Part shown: positions 34,942-43,747 of the stretch, piece after piece | How the letters are laid out: the number at the start of each line of letters is the position of its first letter | How positions within the stretch are numbered: the first letter of the stretch is position 1 | Source of the DNA: JAGHEK01 sp044426235 | Lineage (GTDB): Bacteria > Bacillota > Clostridia > Peptostreptococcales > Peptostreptococcaceae | DNA: 64,000 nt | Assembly: GCA_044426235.1 (NCBI GenBank) | Contig: JAWXUS010000007.1 | Span: forward strand, 9,982-73,981 | Direction of reading: 5' to 3' | Made by a program: the position numbers and the translations under genes | The notes under the pieces: generated by a model | The model's database searches: none | Told to the model about the DNA's origin: nothing | What the model saw: the letters and a program-made list of their open reading frames with translations, nothing else

Positions 34942-36840
34942 ATGAGAATTATTGATTTAATAGATAAAAAATCTATTAATATCAACTTATCATCAAACAC
35001 TAAAGAACACGTTATTGATGAATTAGTTGATTTAGTAGATGATAGTGGTAATTTAAATAATAAAGAAGAATACAAGAAAGCAATTCTTACTCGTGAAGAA
35101 TCAAGTAGTACAGGAATTGGTGAAGGTATTGCAATTCCTCACGCAAAGACTAATACGGTAAAAAATCCTTGTCTTGCATTTGGAATTAGTAAAGAGGGTG
35201 TTGATTACGATGCATTCGATGGAAGTTTAGCACATTTATTTTTTATGATTGCAGCACCAGATGGTGCAAATAATACTCATCTTGAAGTATTATCAAGACT
35301 TTCAACTATTTTAATGGACGAAGAATTCAAAAATAAATTAATAAATTCGTCTTCAAAAGAAGAAGTGTTAGATTTAATTAATGAAAAAGAATTAGAAAAG
35401 TTTAAAGAAGAAGAAGAAAAAGAAGAAAAATCTAATGATAAAAATTCAGACTTCCCAACGGTACTTGCAGTAACTGCTTGTCCAACTGGAATTGCACATA
35501 CTTTTATGGCGGCTGAGAGTTTAGAAAAAATGGGTAAGAAAAAGAATGTTTCTATAAAAGTTGAAACTAATGGTTCATCTGGTGCTAAGAATGTTTTAAC
35601 TAAAGAAGAAATAGAAAATTGTGAATGTATAATAGTTGCGGCGGATAAAAATGTTGAAATGTCAAGGTTTAATGGTAAAAAAGTTATAGTTACTAAAGTT
35701 GCAAATGGAATTCATAAGGCAGAAGAATTAATTGATAGAGCATCAAAAGGAGATGCACCAATTTTTACACATTCATCAGATTCTAATTTAGAAGAAAGTA
35801 ACGAAGAAGAAACTGTATTTAGAAAAACTTATAAGCATTTAATGAATGGTGTTTCAAATATGTTACCATTCGTTGTTAGTGGTGGTATACTTATAGCCCT
35901 TGCTTTCTTATTCGATAATTATGAAATAAATCCGGCAAACTTCGGTTCAAATACACCGCTTGCTGCATACTTAAAGTCAATTGGTGATGTTGCATTTGGA
36001 TTTATGTTACCAATTCTTGCGGGATATATTGCTTATTCAATAGGTGATAGACCGGCATTAGTAGTTGGATTTGTTGGAGGAAGTATTGCAAAAACTGGTG
36101 GAGCAGGATTTTTAGGAGCACTTCTTGCAGGATTTATAGCAGGATTTATTGTTCAAACTCTTAAAAAAGTTTTCGCGGGTCTTCCGCAATCATTAGATGG
36201 AATTAAACCTGTTTTATTATTCCCTCTATTTGGAACAATTTTAATAGCTGTAATTATGACATTTATTGTATTACCTCCAGTTATGGTTATAAATAATACT
36301 ATGATTTCATTCTTAGACAGTTTAGGTGGAAGTTCAAAAGTTATCTTAGGACTTGTACTTGGTGCTATGATGGCAATAGATATGGGTGGACCGATAAATA
36401 AAGCGGCTTACGTTTTTGGTGTTGCATCTCTTGATTCTGGACAATTTGAAATAATGGCGGCAGTTATGGCAGGTGGTATGGTTCCTCCTTTAGTAATTGC
36501 CCTAGCTACTACTTTTATGAAAAATAGATTTACAAATGAACAAGTTGAATCTGGGAAAGTAAATTATGTAATGGGATTATCGTTCATAACAGAAGGAGCA
36601 ATTCCTTTTGCGGCATCGGATCCGTTAAAAGTAATACCTTCTTGTGCAATAGGTTCTGCAGTTGCAGGAGCACTTAGTATGTTATTTGATGCATCGCTTA
36701 GAGCACCACACGGTGGAATATTCGTAGTACCTGTTGTTAGTAATCCTCTTGGATACTTAGCGGCAATAATAATTGGTTCTGTGGTTGGCATGATAGTTCT
36801 TGGAATACTTAAAAAACCATTAGAAAATAAAGTAGATTAA
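34942..36840 (+). CDS. fruA: Fructose PTS transporter, EIIABC
   Basis: The 632-residue protein carries all three PTS domains: EIIA (~1-150, phospho-His in 'GEGIAIPHAK'), EIIB (~168-265, phospho-Cys in 'VTACPTGIAHTFMAAE') and the fructose-type EIIC (~285-632, about ten membrane helices, 'GGPINKAAYVFG', 'FITEGAIPFAASDP'). It imports fructose as fructose-1-phosphate. Domain order A-B-C and length are normal. Confidence 0.94.
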   Translation: MRIIDLIDKKSININLSSNTKEHVIDELVDLVDDSGNLNNKEEYKKAILTREESSSTGIGEGIAIPHAKTNTVKNPCLAFGISKEGVDYDAFDGSLAHLFFMIAAPDGANNTHLEVLSRLSTILMDEEFKNKLINSSSKEEVLDLINEKELEKFKEEEEKEEKSNDKNSDFPTVLAVTACPTGIAHTFMAAESLEKMGKKKNVSIKVETNGSSGAKNVLTKEEIENCECIIVAADKNVEMSRFNGKKVIVTKVANGIHKAEELIDRASKGDAPIFTHSSDSNLEESNEEETVFRKTYKHLMNGVSNMLPFVVSGGILIALAFLFDNYEINPANFGSNTPLAAYLKSIGDVAFGFMLPILAGYIAYSIGDRPALVVGFVGGSIAKTGGAGFLGALLAGFIAGFIVQTLKKVFAGLPQSLDGIKPVLLFPLFGTILIAVIMTFIVLPPVMVINNTMISFLDSLGGSSKVILGLVLGAMMAIDMGGPINKAAYVFGVASLDSGQFEIMAAVMAGGMVPPLVIALATTFMKNRFTNEQVESGKVNYVMGLSFITEGAIPFAASDPLKVIPSCAIGSAVAGALSMLFDASLRAPHGGIFVVPVVSNPLGYLAAIIIGSVVGMIVLGILKKPLENKVD

Positions 36841-36842
36841 TA

Positions 36843-36878
36843 AAAAAAGAGTTAGGAATTTTCCTAACTCTTTTTTTA
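36843..36878 (+). terminator. Terminator of the fru operon
   Basis: The stem AAAAAAGAGTTAGGAA/TTCCTAACTCTTTTTTT directly follows the fruA stop. Confidence 0.92.
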
Positions 36879-36941
36879 TTAAAATATAATTTTATATATG
36901 TAATTTTTTTGATATACTTAAATAAAAAAAGGAGAAATTTT

Positions 36942-37475
36942 ATGAAATTAAGCAATATTAAAAATAATGATAGTCTAGAATTTAAAATTTGTTTTGATAT
37001 TTATGAAAAGAGCTTTCCAAGTTTTGAAAGAAGACTTTTAAAAAATCAAATAGATTGTATTAATAATTCAAATTATAATTTTGATTCTATAATTGATTCA
37101 GATAAAAATGTAGTTGGGTTTATTTCTTATTGGGAAAATGATAAGTTTTTATACATAGAACATTTTGCAATAGATGAAAGTCAAAGAGGCAAAAATGTTG
37201 GGACTATAATTTTAAGTTTAATTAAAGAAAAAACTAATCTTCCAATCATTCTTGAGATTGATCCACCAATAGATAATATTTCAATAAAAAGAGAAAAATT
37301 TTATAATAAACTAGATTTTACTTTGTCGAAATATGATTACATACACCCAGGATACAAAAAAGAAAGTGAGCCTCACATTTTAAAATTAATGTGTGATAAA
37401 GAGATTGATGAAAATTTATTTAATGATTTTTATGATTACTTAACAAATTTTGTTATGAAATATACAGAAAAATAA
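36942..37475 (+). CDS. GNAT-family acetyltransferase
   Basis: The start is ATG 36942 behind AAAGGAG (177 residues); the upstream in-frame start has no ribosome site. The GNAT core is seen as 'VVGFISYWENDKFLYIEHFA' and the acetyl-CoA loop 'DESQRGKNVGTIILSLI' (~85-100). The substrate is unknown. Confidence 0.8.
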   Translation: MKLSNIKNNDSLEFKICFDIYEKSFPSFERRLLKNQIDCINNSNYNFDSIIDSDKNVVGFISYWENDKFLYIEHFAIDESQRGKNVGTIILSLIKEKTNLPIILEIDPPIDNISIKREKFYNKLDFTLSKYDYIHPGYKKESEPHILKLMCDKEIDENLFNDFYDYLTNFVMKYTEK

Positions 37476-37501
37476 ATATAGATTAATCTATATTTATTTT
37501 T
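37468..37501. terminator. Bidirectional terminator
   Basis: A perfect 34-bp palindrome (half AAAAATAAATATAGATT) lies between convergent genes and overlaps the GNAT stop. Confidence 0.75.
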
Positions 37502-37504
37502 AAT

Positions 37505-37819
37505 TTATCCTATCTTCTTATATTTATTTCTACCAGTTAAATATCCAAACGCATAACATAATGTGTAGTATAAAATGTAGAAAATAGATTTATATGTTAT
37601 TAATAAATCTATGAATATGAAAAACCAAACTAATGAAAATAAAAGTGGTAATAAAAAATTTTTATTTTTAGATACTAAAAATCCTTCATAAAAAAAAGAT
37701 AGTGGAATGAAAAATACTAATCCAATCATAAATAAATGTCTTATAGTAAAAACATAACCTACAATAAAAAAAGTTGTAATCATAGTTTTAAATGCTACTA
37801 AATGTCCTAATTTTTTCAT
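37505..37819 (-). CDS. Small membrane protein, unknown
   Basis: The 104-residue protein has about four hydrophobic segments ('MITTFFIVGYVF', 'FMIGLVFFIPLSFFY', 'LLPLLFSLVWFFIFIDLL', 'IFYILYYTLCYAFGY') and a basic C-terminus. ATG follows GGAGGGG. No family recognised. Confidence 0.6.
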   Translation of the reverse strand: MKKLGHLVAFKTMITTFFIVGYVFTIRHLFMIGLVFFIPLSFFYEGFLVSKNKNFLLPLLFSLVWFFIFIDLLITYKSIFYILYYTLCYAFGYLTGRNKYKKIG

Positions 37820-37916
37820 ATAATCCCCTCCAATTTAATATATGCAAAAGTTTATTTTTTTGTTAAAACAAACTTTTTAAAAAATCCTACATACCTTTAA
37901 ATAACTTATATATAGA

Positions 37917-37972
37917 CACATTAAATGTTAAATTTAATCTTACATTTAATGTTTTATTTAATCTTTTTTAAA
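37917..37972. repeat. 12-bp-family repeat cluster
   Basis: Four ATTAAAT/ATTTAAT units in both orientations (ACATTAAATG, AATTTAATCT, ACATTTAATG, TTATTTAATC) lie in the 241-bp gap before the deoxyribosyltransferase gene. No gene is seen in the gap. Confidence 0.6.
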
Positions 37973-38060
37973 TATTTTTTATATTAAAATCATTTTTATC
38001 GTAGTAATTAATTTTTATTTGGTTTATAATATATTTAACTATTTATTAAGGAGAATTTTT

Positions 38061-38483
38061 ATGAAAATATATTTAGCAAGTCCATTTTTTAATGAATTAG
38101 AAATACAAAGAGTTGAAGAGGTTCAAAGAATTTTAGTAGAAAAAGGATTTGAAGTTTTTAGTCCAAAAGAGCATCAATTCGACAAAGAATTTGAAATAGG
38201 AAGTAGTGCTTGGTCTTTAGCTACTTTTAATAACGATAAGAAATTTATAGACTGGGCGGAAATTATGGTTGCAGTTTATGATGGAAATTATTCAGATAGT
38301 GGGACTGCTTGGGAAATTGGTTATGCTTATGGAACTCAAAAACCAATAGTTATAGTTCACGTTGGTGAAACTTCAAATCTTATGATTCACGAAGGAAGTC
38401 ACGCAAGTTTAACTATTGATGAACTTAAAGAATATGATTTTAATAAAATGCCTTCAAAAAAATATACAGGAAAAATGTTTTAG
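38061..38483 (+). CDS. Nucleoside 2-deoxyribosyltransferase
   Basis: The start is ATG 38061 behind AAGGAG (140 residues); the ORF runs further upstream without a start signal. 'MKIYLASPFFNELE' at the N-terminus, 'DWAEIMVAVYDGNYSDSGTAWEIGYAYG' (catalytic Glu in the 'SGTAWEIG' motif, ~80-100) and 'PIVIVHVG' match the family. The enzyme swaps bases between deoxynucleosides for salvage. It opens the co-directional block 38-43.6 kb, but a terminator separates it from the next gene. Confidence 0.85.
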   Translation: MKIYLASPFFNELEIQRVEEVQRILVEKGFEVFSPKEHQFDKEFEIGSSAWSLATFNNDKKFIDWAEIMVAVYDGNYSDSGTAWEIGYAYGTQKPIVIVHVGETSNLMIHEGSHASLTIDELKEYDFNKMPSKKYTGKMF

Positions 38484-38506
38484 TATGCCATTTGGCATAC
38501 TTTTTT
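38483..38506 (+). terminator. Terminator of the deoxyribosyltransferase gene
   Basis: The 8-bp stem GTATGCCA/TGGCATAC with a TT loop is followed by six T's. Confidence 0.88.
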
Positions 38507-38570
38507 GTTGTATTTTTTGTTAATAAGTGATATATTTTGATTAATATATAAATTCAAAGGGGGGCTTTTT

Positions 38571-39542
38571 ATAGATACACTAGATAGTTTAGTTGAAAGT
38601 ATTGTTTTAAGAATTATTGATAAAAAATTCGAGGGAATAGACGAGATAATAAATACTAAAGTTAAAGAAAATATGAACGGTGTTTCAGATTTAAAAACTG
38701 ATTTTAAAAATAAGAATATTGTAGAAGAAAATCTATCATTAAAAGAAGAAATTGCAAGTTTAAAAAGTAAAAATCAAAACTTGAAAAATGATAAACTTTT
38801 CATTGAAGAAAAATATAAGGATCTTCAGGAATCAAATTCTGATTTAAATCAAGAGTTAAACAATGTAAAAAATCAAACTGCAAACTTAAATACTATGCTT
38901 GAGAATAATATTGAAGAAATTGAAAACTTAAAAGGTGATATTTCATACAAAAGTGTAGAAATTGATAATTTACAAAAAAATGTTAATAAATGTGAATATA
39001 TAATTAATGAAAATAAGATTGAAATTGAAGGACTACAGGATAAGGTTATTAAATTTAGAGGATACATAACTGAAAATGAAGAACAAATTTCAAATCAAGA
39101 GACTGAAATAAATAGTTTTACTAAAGAGTTAAATAAATATTTAAAACTTCAAAATGTTTACGATACTTATTTAAATTTAAACCAAAATACTAAAAATGGA
39201 CTTAGTGGAATATTTAGAAATATAGAAACTGTAGATCAATTCTTATTCTGTTGTTCTGATGAAAAGAAAATTTCAATGCTTTGGGAATACATTAAAAATG
39301 CAATAGTAAACGATAAGGAAGATACTGAAGATATGAAAGTTATTTTCGATTACTTCTTTGAAACACATAATAATTCTAACGGAAATTACTATGAAAGAAT
39401 GAATGTTAATGAAGGGGTGGAGTTTGATACTGATATACACACTAGAAAAGGGAACGTGCCAAGTGGGGAAATAAGAAAAGTTCACTTTGCAGGATATAAA
39501 AGTAGTAGTAGAATAGTACAAAAAACATTAGTTGAGTTATAA
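38571..39542 (+). CDS. Coiled-coil protein with a GrpE-like C-terminal domain (probable ATA start)
   Basis: The frame is open from 38571, where an ATA codon sits six bases after GGGGGG; the first ATG (38673) has no such site. Residues ~40-180 are a long coiled coil. The last ~50 residues ('MNVNEGVEFDTDIHTR', then 'SGEIRKVHFAGYKSSSRIVQ') follow the beta-domain pattern of GrpE ('G..FD...H....SG.I..V...GY'). GrpE proteins exchange nucleotide on Hsp70s, and an Hsp70-like gene lies four genes downstream, so a dedicated Hsp70-exchange factor pair is likely. This is inferred from pattern, not a search. Confidence 0.6.
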   Translation: MDTLDSLVESIVLRIIDKKFEGIDEIINTKVKENMNGVSDLKTDFKNKNIVEENLSLKEEIASLKSKNQNLKNDKLFIEEKYKDLQESNSDLNQELNNVKNQTANLNTMLENNIEEIENLKGDISYKSVEIDNLQKNVNKCEYIINENKIEIEGLQDKVIKFRGYITENEEQISNQETEINSFTKELNKYLKLQNVYDTYLNLNQNTKNGLSGIFRNIETVDQFLFCCSDEKKISMLWEYIKNAIVNDKEDTEDMKVIFDYFFETHNNSNGNYYERMNVNEGVEFDTDIHTRKGNVPSGEIRKVHFAGYKSSSRIVQKTLVEL

Positions 39543-39555
39543 AGGGGGATTTAAA

Positions 39556-40938
39556 ATGAAAGTAGCAATAGTAATACCAAAGTCTTATAATCCGAAACAG
39601 GTTTATAAAGAATATCCATTGGGAGCAGGATATATAGCAACAATACTTCAAGAAAATAATTATGAAGTAAAACTTTATGATCAAAGTGTACAATTTAATG
39701 ATAATCAAGAATTAGTAAATGAACTAATTGAGTTTAATCCAGATGTAATAGGATTTTCAATTTTAACTGCGACCTATCCGATAGCTTTAGAATTAATAGA
39801 ATTATTAAATAAATCTAAATTAAATGCTAAATTAATAGCAGGTGGAATACATCCAACAATTTTCCCAAATGAAAGTGTTAAAGATGGATTTCATTTCGTA
39901 ATAAGAGGAGAGGGAGAAATTAGCATCTTAAAATTAATTAATAAATTAAAAGATAATAAAACAGATTTTACAGATATACCTAATCTAACATTTAAGATAA
40001 ATGATGAAATTATTTCTAATAAAGATGAAGAAGTATTCTTAAATATCGATAAATTACCAATTGTTAATAGAGATTTATATGATATAACAAAATATACAAA
40101 CCATTCATTATCAGGTACTAGAGGTTGTCCTTTTAGTTGTAAGTTTTGCTGTAATTATGATAATTTAACAAAAGTAAGTGTTAAAAATAGAGCTAGAAGT
40201 GTAGAGTCAATAATTTGTGAAATAGAATATTTACTAGATAATTATGATATAAATCATTTCTTCTTCACTGATGATTTATTCTTTACAAATATTAAAAACT
40301 TAAGAAAGTTTAGTGAATTAATAATCGAAAAAGAAATAAATATAACCTATAATGCACAACTTAGAGTAAATATGATAACTGATGAAATATGTGAACTTCT
40401 TAAAAGTTCAGGGTGTGCTAAATTAGAAGTTGGTGCAGAGGTTGGATCTCAACAGATACTTGATGATGCTTGTAAAGGGATTAAAGTTGAATCGATAATA
40501 AAGGGTATTGAAATTGCAAAGAAAAATGATTTAAGAATAAAAACTAATTGGATATATGGTTTACCTGGAAATATGGTTGAACAATACAAATCTATAGATA
40601 TAATGTTAAAAGCAAAGCCAAATGAAATTTCTATTCATCAATTAATACCATTCCCAGGAACTGAATATTATGATAATAGATTTGAGTATGGTATAACTAT
40701 TAGAGATCCATTTGATTTTAAAAGTTTTTGCTATGGGGATTTAGATGATAATATATCTTATAACTATATGAATAAAGATCAATATAATAACTTTATATTC
40801 GATACAATAGATGCGCTAGAGAATGTTGGGTATGTTTCTAGCGATAAAAGTGATAAAAATTCTAAATACATATATACTACTCCATTTGATAAACATTCTT
40901 TAAGTCTATCGCATCTAGAGGAGAGTGTATTAGTATGA
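39556..40938 (+). CDS. B12-binding-type radical SAM protein
   Basis: The start is ATG 39556 behind AAAGGGGGA (460 residues). Residues ~1-130 form a cobalamin-binding-like Rossmann domain ('YPLGAGYIATILQENNYEVKL', 'VIGFSILTATYP', 'AGGIHPTIFP'; no DxHxxG motif is seen). The radical SAM core has 'GCPFSCKFCCNY' (CxxxCxxC, ~193-202) and a TIM-barrel of the hopanoid-methylase/BchE-like class. The product is unknown. It is followed by a 4-bp overlap with the kinase-like gene, so it is clearly in one operon. Confidence 0.8.
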   Translation: MKVAIVIPKSYNPKQVYKEYPLGAGYIATILQENNYEVKLYDQSVQFNDNQELVNELIEFNPDVIGFSILTATYPIALELIELLNKSKLNAKLIAGGIHPTIFPNESVKDGFHFVIRGEGEISILKLINKLKDNKTDFTDIPNLTFKINDEIISNKDEEVFLNIDKLPIVNRDLYDITKYTNHSLSGTRGCPFSCKFCCNYDNLTKVSVKNRARSVESIICEIEYLLDNYDINHFFFTDDLFFTNIKNLRKFSELIIEKEINITYNAQLRVNMITDEICELLKSSGCAKLEVGAEVGSQQILDDACKGIKVESIIKGIEIAKKNDLRIKTNWIYGLPGNMVEQYKSIDIMLKAKPNEISIHQLIPFPGTEYYDNRFEYGITIRDPFDFKSFCYGDLDDNISYNYMNKDQYNNFIFDTIDALENVGYVSSDKSDKNSKYIYTTPFDKHSLSLSHLEESVLV

Positions 40939-41537
40939 TAATAGCATTTGAAGGACATAATGGAGTTGGTAAGACTACTATAGCTAAAAATATTTCATAT
41001 ACTTTAGGATATGAATATTTATATAGTGTGGATAAAAATATTTTAGAAAATGGATTAAAAGAAAGGTTTATAAAAGATGCATCTTGGTATGCATCTGCAC
41101 TTTTCTTTTTGGCTGGAAGTATGGAAACTAAAAGAAATATAATTGAAAATTATAATAATAAAAATGTTGTTTTAGATAGAAGTTTTTGGTCTACATTAGC
41201 CGTTCATTGGGATAGAGGCGATAGCGAGTTAAGAGTTATTAAAGATATAATAAAAGATGCAAAAAATTATTTACCAATACCAGATGTGATATTTTTGTTA
41301 AATGCCGATTATACCTCTTGTAATGATAGAATAAATAGTAAAACAGATATACTAAATAAACATTTAGATGATATAGTTGATAGAGATTATTTTCAAAAAG
41401 AACTTAATTTTTATGATTGGTTAAGAAAAAATAATACTGATTCCATAATAATAGATATAGATACTAATAATTTGAGTATTGATGAAATTACTAATTTATG
41501 CTTGAATCATATAGATAAATTGGGGGAGAGAGTTTAA
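40935..41537 (+). CDS. Thymidylate-kinase-like P-loop kinase
   Basis: The 200-residue protein starts with 'IIAFEGHNGVGKTTIAKNIS', a P-loop (GHNGVGKT) in the dTMP kinase context FEG. 'VVLDRSFWSTLAVH' corresponds to the DR(Y/S) motif, and a lid-like stretch occurs near 130-155 ('INSKTDILNKHLDD'). It probably phosphorylates a nucleotide or nucleoside, but it is divergent from housekeeping Tmk. Overlaps the radical SAM gene by 4 bp and precedes the GreA-like gene by 1 bp. Confidence 0.75.
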   Translation: MIIAFEGHNGVGKTTIAKNISYTLGYEYLYSVDKNILENGLKERFIKDASWYASALFFLAGSMETKRNIIENYNNKNVVLDRSFWSTLAVHWDRGDSELRVIKDIIKDAKNYLPIPDVIFLLNADYTSCNDRINSKTDILNKHLDDIVDRDYFQKELNFYDWLRKNNTDSIIIDIDTNNLSIDEITNLCLNHIDKLGERV

Positions 41538-41538
41538 T

Positions 41539-42006
41539 ATGCAAAAAGAATTTTTACTAACTAAAAAAAGTTATGATGATTTAAATGAAGAATTAGAATA
41601 TTTAAGCACTACTAAGAGACTTGAGATAGCTAAAAATCTTAAAATTGCTGCAGAGTATGGGGATTTAAAAGAGAATTCAGAATTTGATGCAGAAAAAGAA
41701 AATCAAGCAATAGTAGAATCTAGAATCTATGAAATAAATAATATGATAATGAACTGCAAAATAGTTGAAAATACTAATGATACTAAAAATATTAACTTAG
41801 GTTGTAAAGTTTTATTATTTGATTTTGAATTTGAAGAAGAAGTAACATACACAATAGTTGATACAGTTCAAGCGGATCCTTTAGAAAACTTGATATCTTA
41901 TGATTCTCCAATAGGACGAGCTCTTATGAATAAAACTGTTAATGATGAAATAAATGTTGAGTTACCTTTTGGAAGTGCAACATTTAAAATACTAGAAACA
42001 TTATAG
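41539..42006 (+). CDS. GreA/GreB-like transcript cleavage factor
   Basis: The 155-residue protein has the full GreA layout: an N-terminal coiled coil with the acidic tip 'AEYGDLKENSEFDAEKE' (~38-54), then a FKBP-like domain ('SYDSPIGRALMNKTVNDEI', 'VELPFGSATFKIL'). Gre factors enter the RNA polymerase channel and rescue stalled complexes. An extra copy inside an accessory operon is unusual; it may protect polymerase from, or tune it for, the local operon's product. Confidence 0.88.
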   Translation: MQKEFLLTKKSYDDLNEELEYLSTTKRLEIAKNLKIAAEYGDLKENSEFDAEKENQAIVESRIYEINNMIMNCKIVENTNDTKNINLGCKVLLFDFEFEEEVTYTIVDTVQADPLENLISYDSPIGRALMNKTVNDEINVELPFGSATFKILETL

Positions 42007-42071
42007 AATATAGTTTTCAAAATTATAATCAGTTAATTGAGATTAAAAAAATTGATATAAGGGGATAATTT

Positions 42072-43591
42072 ATGATAAAGGGTATACGTAAGATTTATGT
42101 TAGTTAAGATGAGTACAAAAAAGAACAACAGATTAACTTCGATAAAAAATATGATGCGCTTTTATAATATAGAAGTTAATAATTATAATAAAATGATTTA
42201 TAAAGTTTTTGAGGAATGTAAAAACTTATTAAAAAATAGATTCGTGTTTATGGAAAGTAAAAAGTTTGTGTATGATAATGAAACTATACTTTTAATTCCA
42301 AATACTGAATATTATGATTGTCATAATGATGATTCTAGTAATTATAGTCAAAGAAAAAAATGTTTCATTAAGCAGTATCCAGGTAAATTTAATTTTGAAG
42401 GATTTAAATTAAATTTTTTAACATTAGATGAGCATAAGAAAATATTTTCAAATAATATAAATTTTCCGTTAAAATGTATGAATGGATCTGAATCTTGGTT
42501 TTATTGTGATTCTAATAAAAATCATAATCATATAATATCATATGTTAAATCTGATAATATTGTAAATGCAAGATGTATATGCGATGATGGAACTTACAAT
42601 TATGCATATGTAATTTTACCTATTCATAGACTTGGAAAGGTTGATTCATCCAAATTAAATGATGAATACGTATTTAGATTATGGCTTAAAAATGGTCTTA
42701 TTCCAAGAGATACTAAATATAGCGATGAATACACTACATTAATGAATTTAAGTAATAAATATGGATTCGATAATGAATTTAAAATAAATACTAAAAAAAC
42801 TATTAACGAAATAATAATAGACAAAGATAAATTAAAAGAAGAAACTGATAAATATGATATAGATCCAAATAGACTAAAAAAAGGTCTTCTTGAGTGTGAT
42901 AAATCTAGATTCGATTTTTTAAAGTACGATGAAAAGATACTCACAGACATTAATCGTGGTCACTGGGAATTAAATATAAATAGTAGTGATGATAAAACTA
43001 TTGAGGCAAATTTATTTGAAGAAATGGTATATAGAAATCCTTTAATTGACGTTAGAATGGGTGGAGCTATTGGTATTGACTTTGGTACAAAGAGTACTGT
43101 TGTTACATATCAAGATCAAAGTTCCGAAATTCGTCCTATGCGAGTTGGTGTTGGAGATTTATCTAAAGAGTCAAAGGGTAGCGACTACGAAAACCCAACT
43201 ATTATGGAATTCATAAATATTGATAAATTTATAAGCGATTATAATAGTTCAAAAGGTCGTCCAAAAACTTCTTGGCACGATATAACTGTTTCTCACACTG
43301 CATTTGATAAGTTAAAAGATAGTGAAAGTGTAAATTATTATGCTTACTTTAATCAAATAAAACAGTGGTGTGCAAACAATCAAAAAAGAATTAGAATAAA
43401 AGATACGAATAATAATAAGACTGTTGACTTACCAAGCTTTTTAGATATTGAAGAAGAATTTAATCCAGTTGAAATATATGATTTACAATATAAATTATTG
43501 TGATCAACAAATTGTAAGCGATTTAACTTCTTTAATTGAGCTTAGCAATAACTATATATATTTACCAAATCAAATTTTATTTAATACATAA
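42072..43591 (+). pseudogene. Hsp70-like ATPase, truncated
   Basis: A ribosome site (AAGGGGATAA) precedes ATG 42072, which stops after 11 codons; the long frame starts at ATG 42097 or 42109, so a frameshift at the start is likely. The 468-residue frame has an N-terminal part of unknown fold and, near residue 325, the actin/Hsp70 phosphate-1 motif 'AIGIDFGTKSTVVTY'. It breaks off at 'NPVEIY' (43503), before the rest of the ATPase fold. A further open stretch to 43591 ('IVSDLTSLIELSNNYIYLP') may be the original C-terminus, so most of the gene seems deleted. Relatives with this motif are usually about 1000 residues. Confidence 0.65.
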
Positions 43592-43747
43592 AATGTTCTT
43601 AACTTCTAAATCATAAAGTTCGTTTTTTATTAAAAATGAACTTATTTATAGGTTATTTTTATTTTTTAAGTCTTTTTTTCAAAAATACAACAAAGAAATT
43701 AGATTTTAATTTATAATATAACTATAAATAGATTGGAGTGATTTTTT

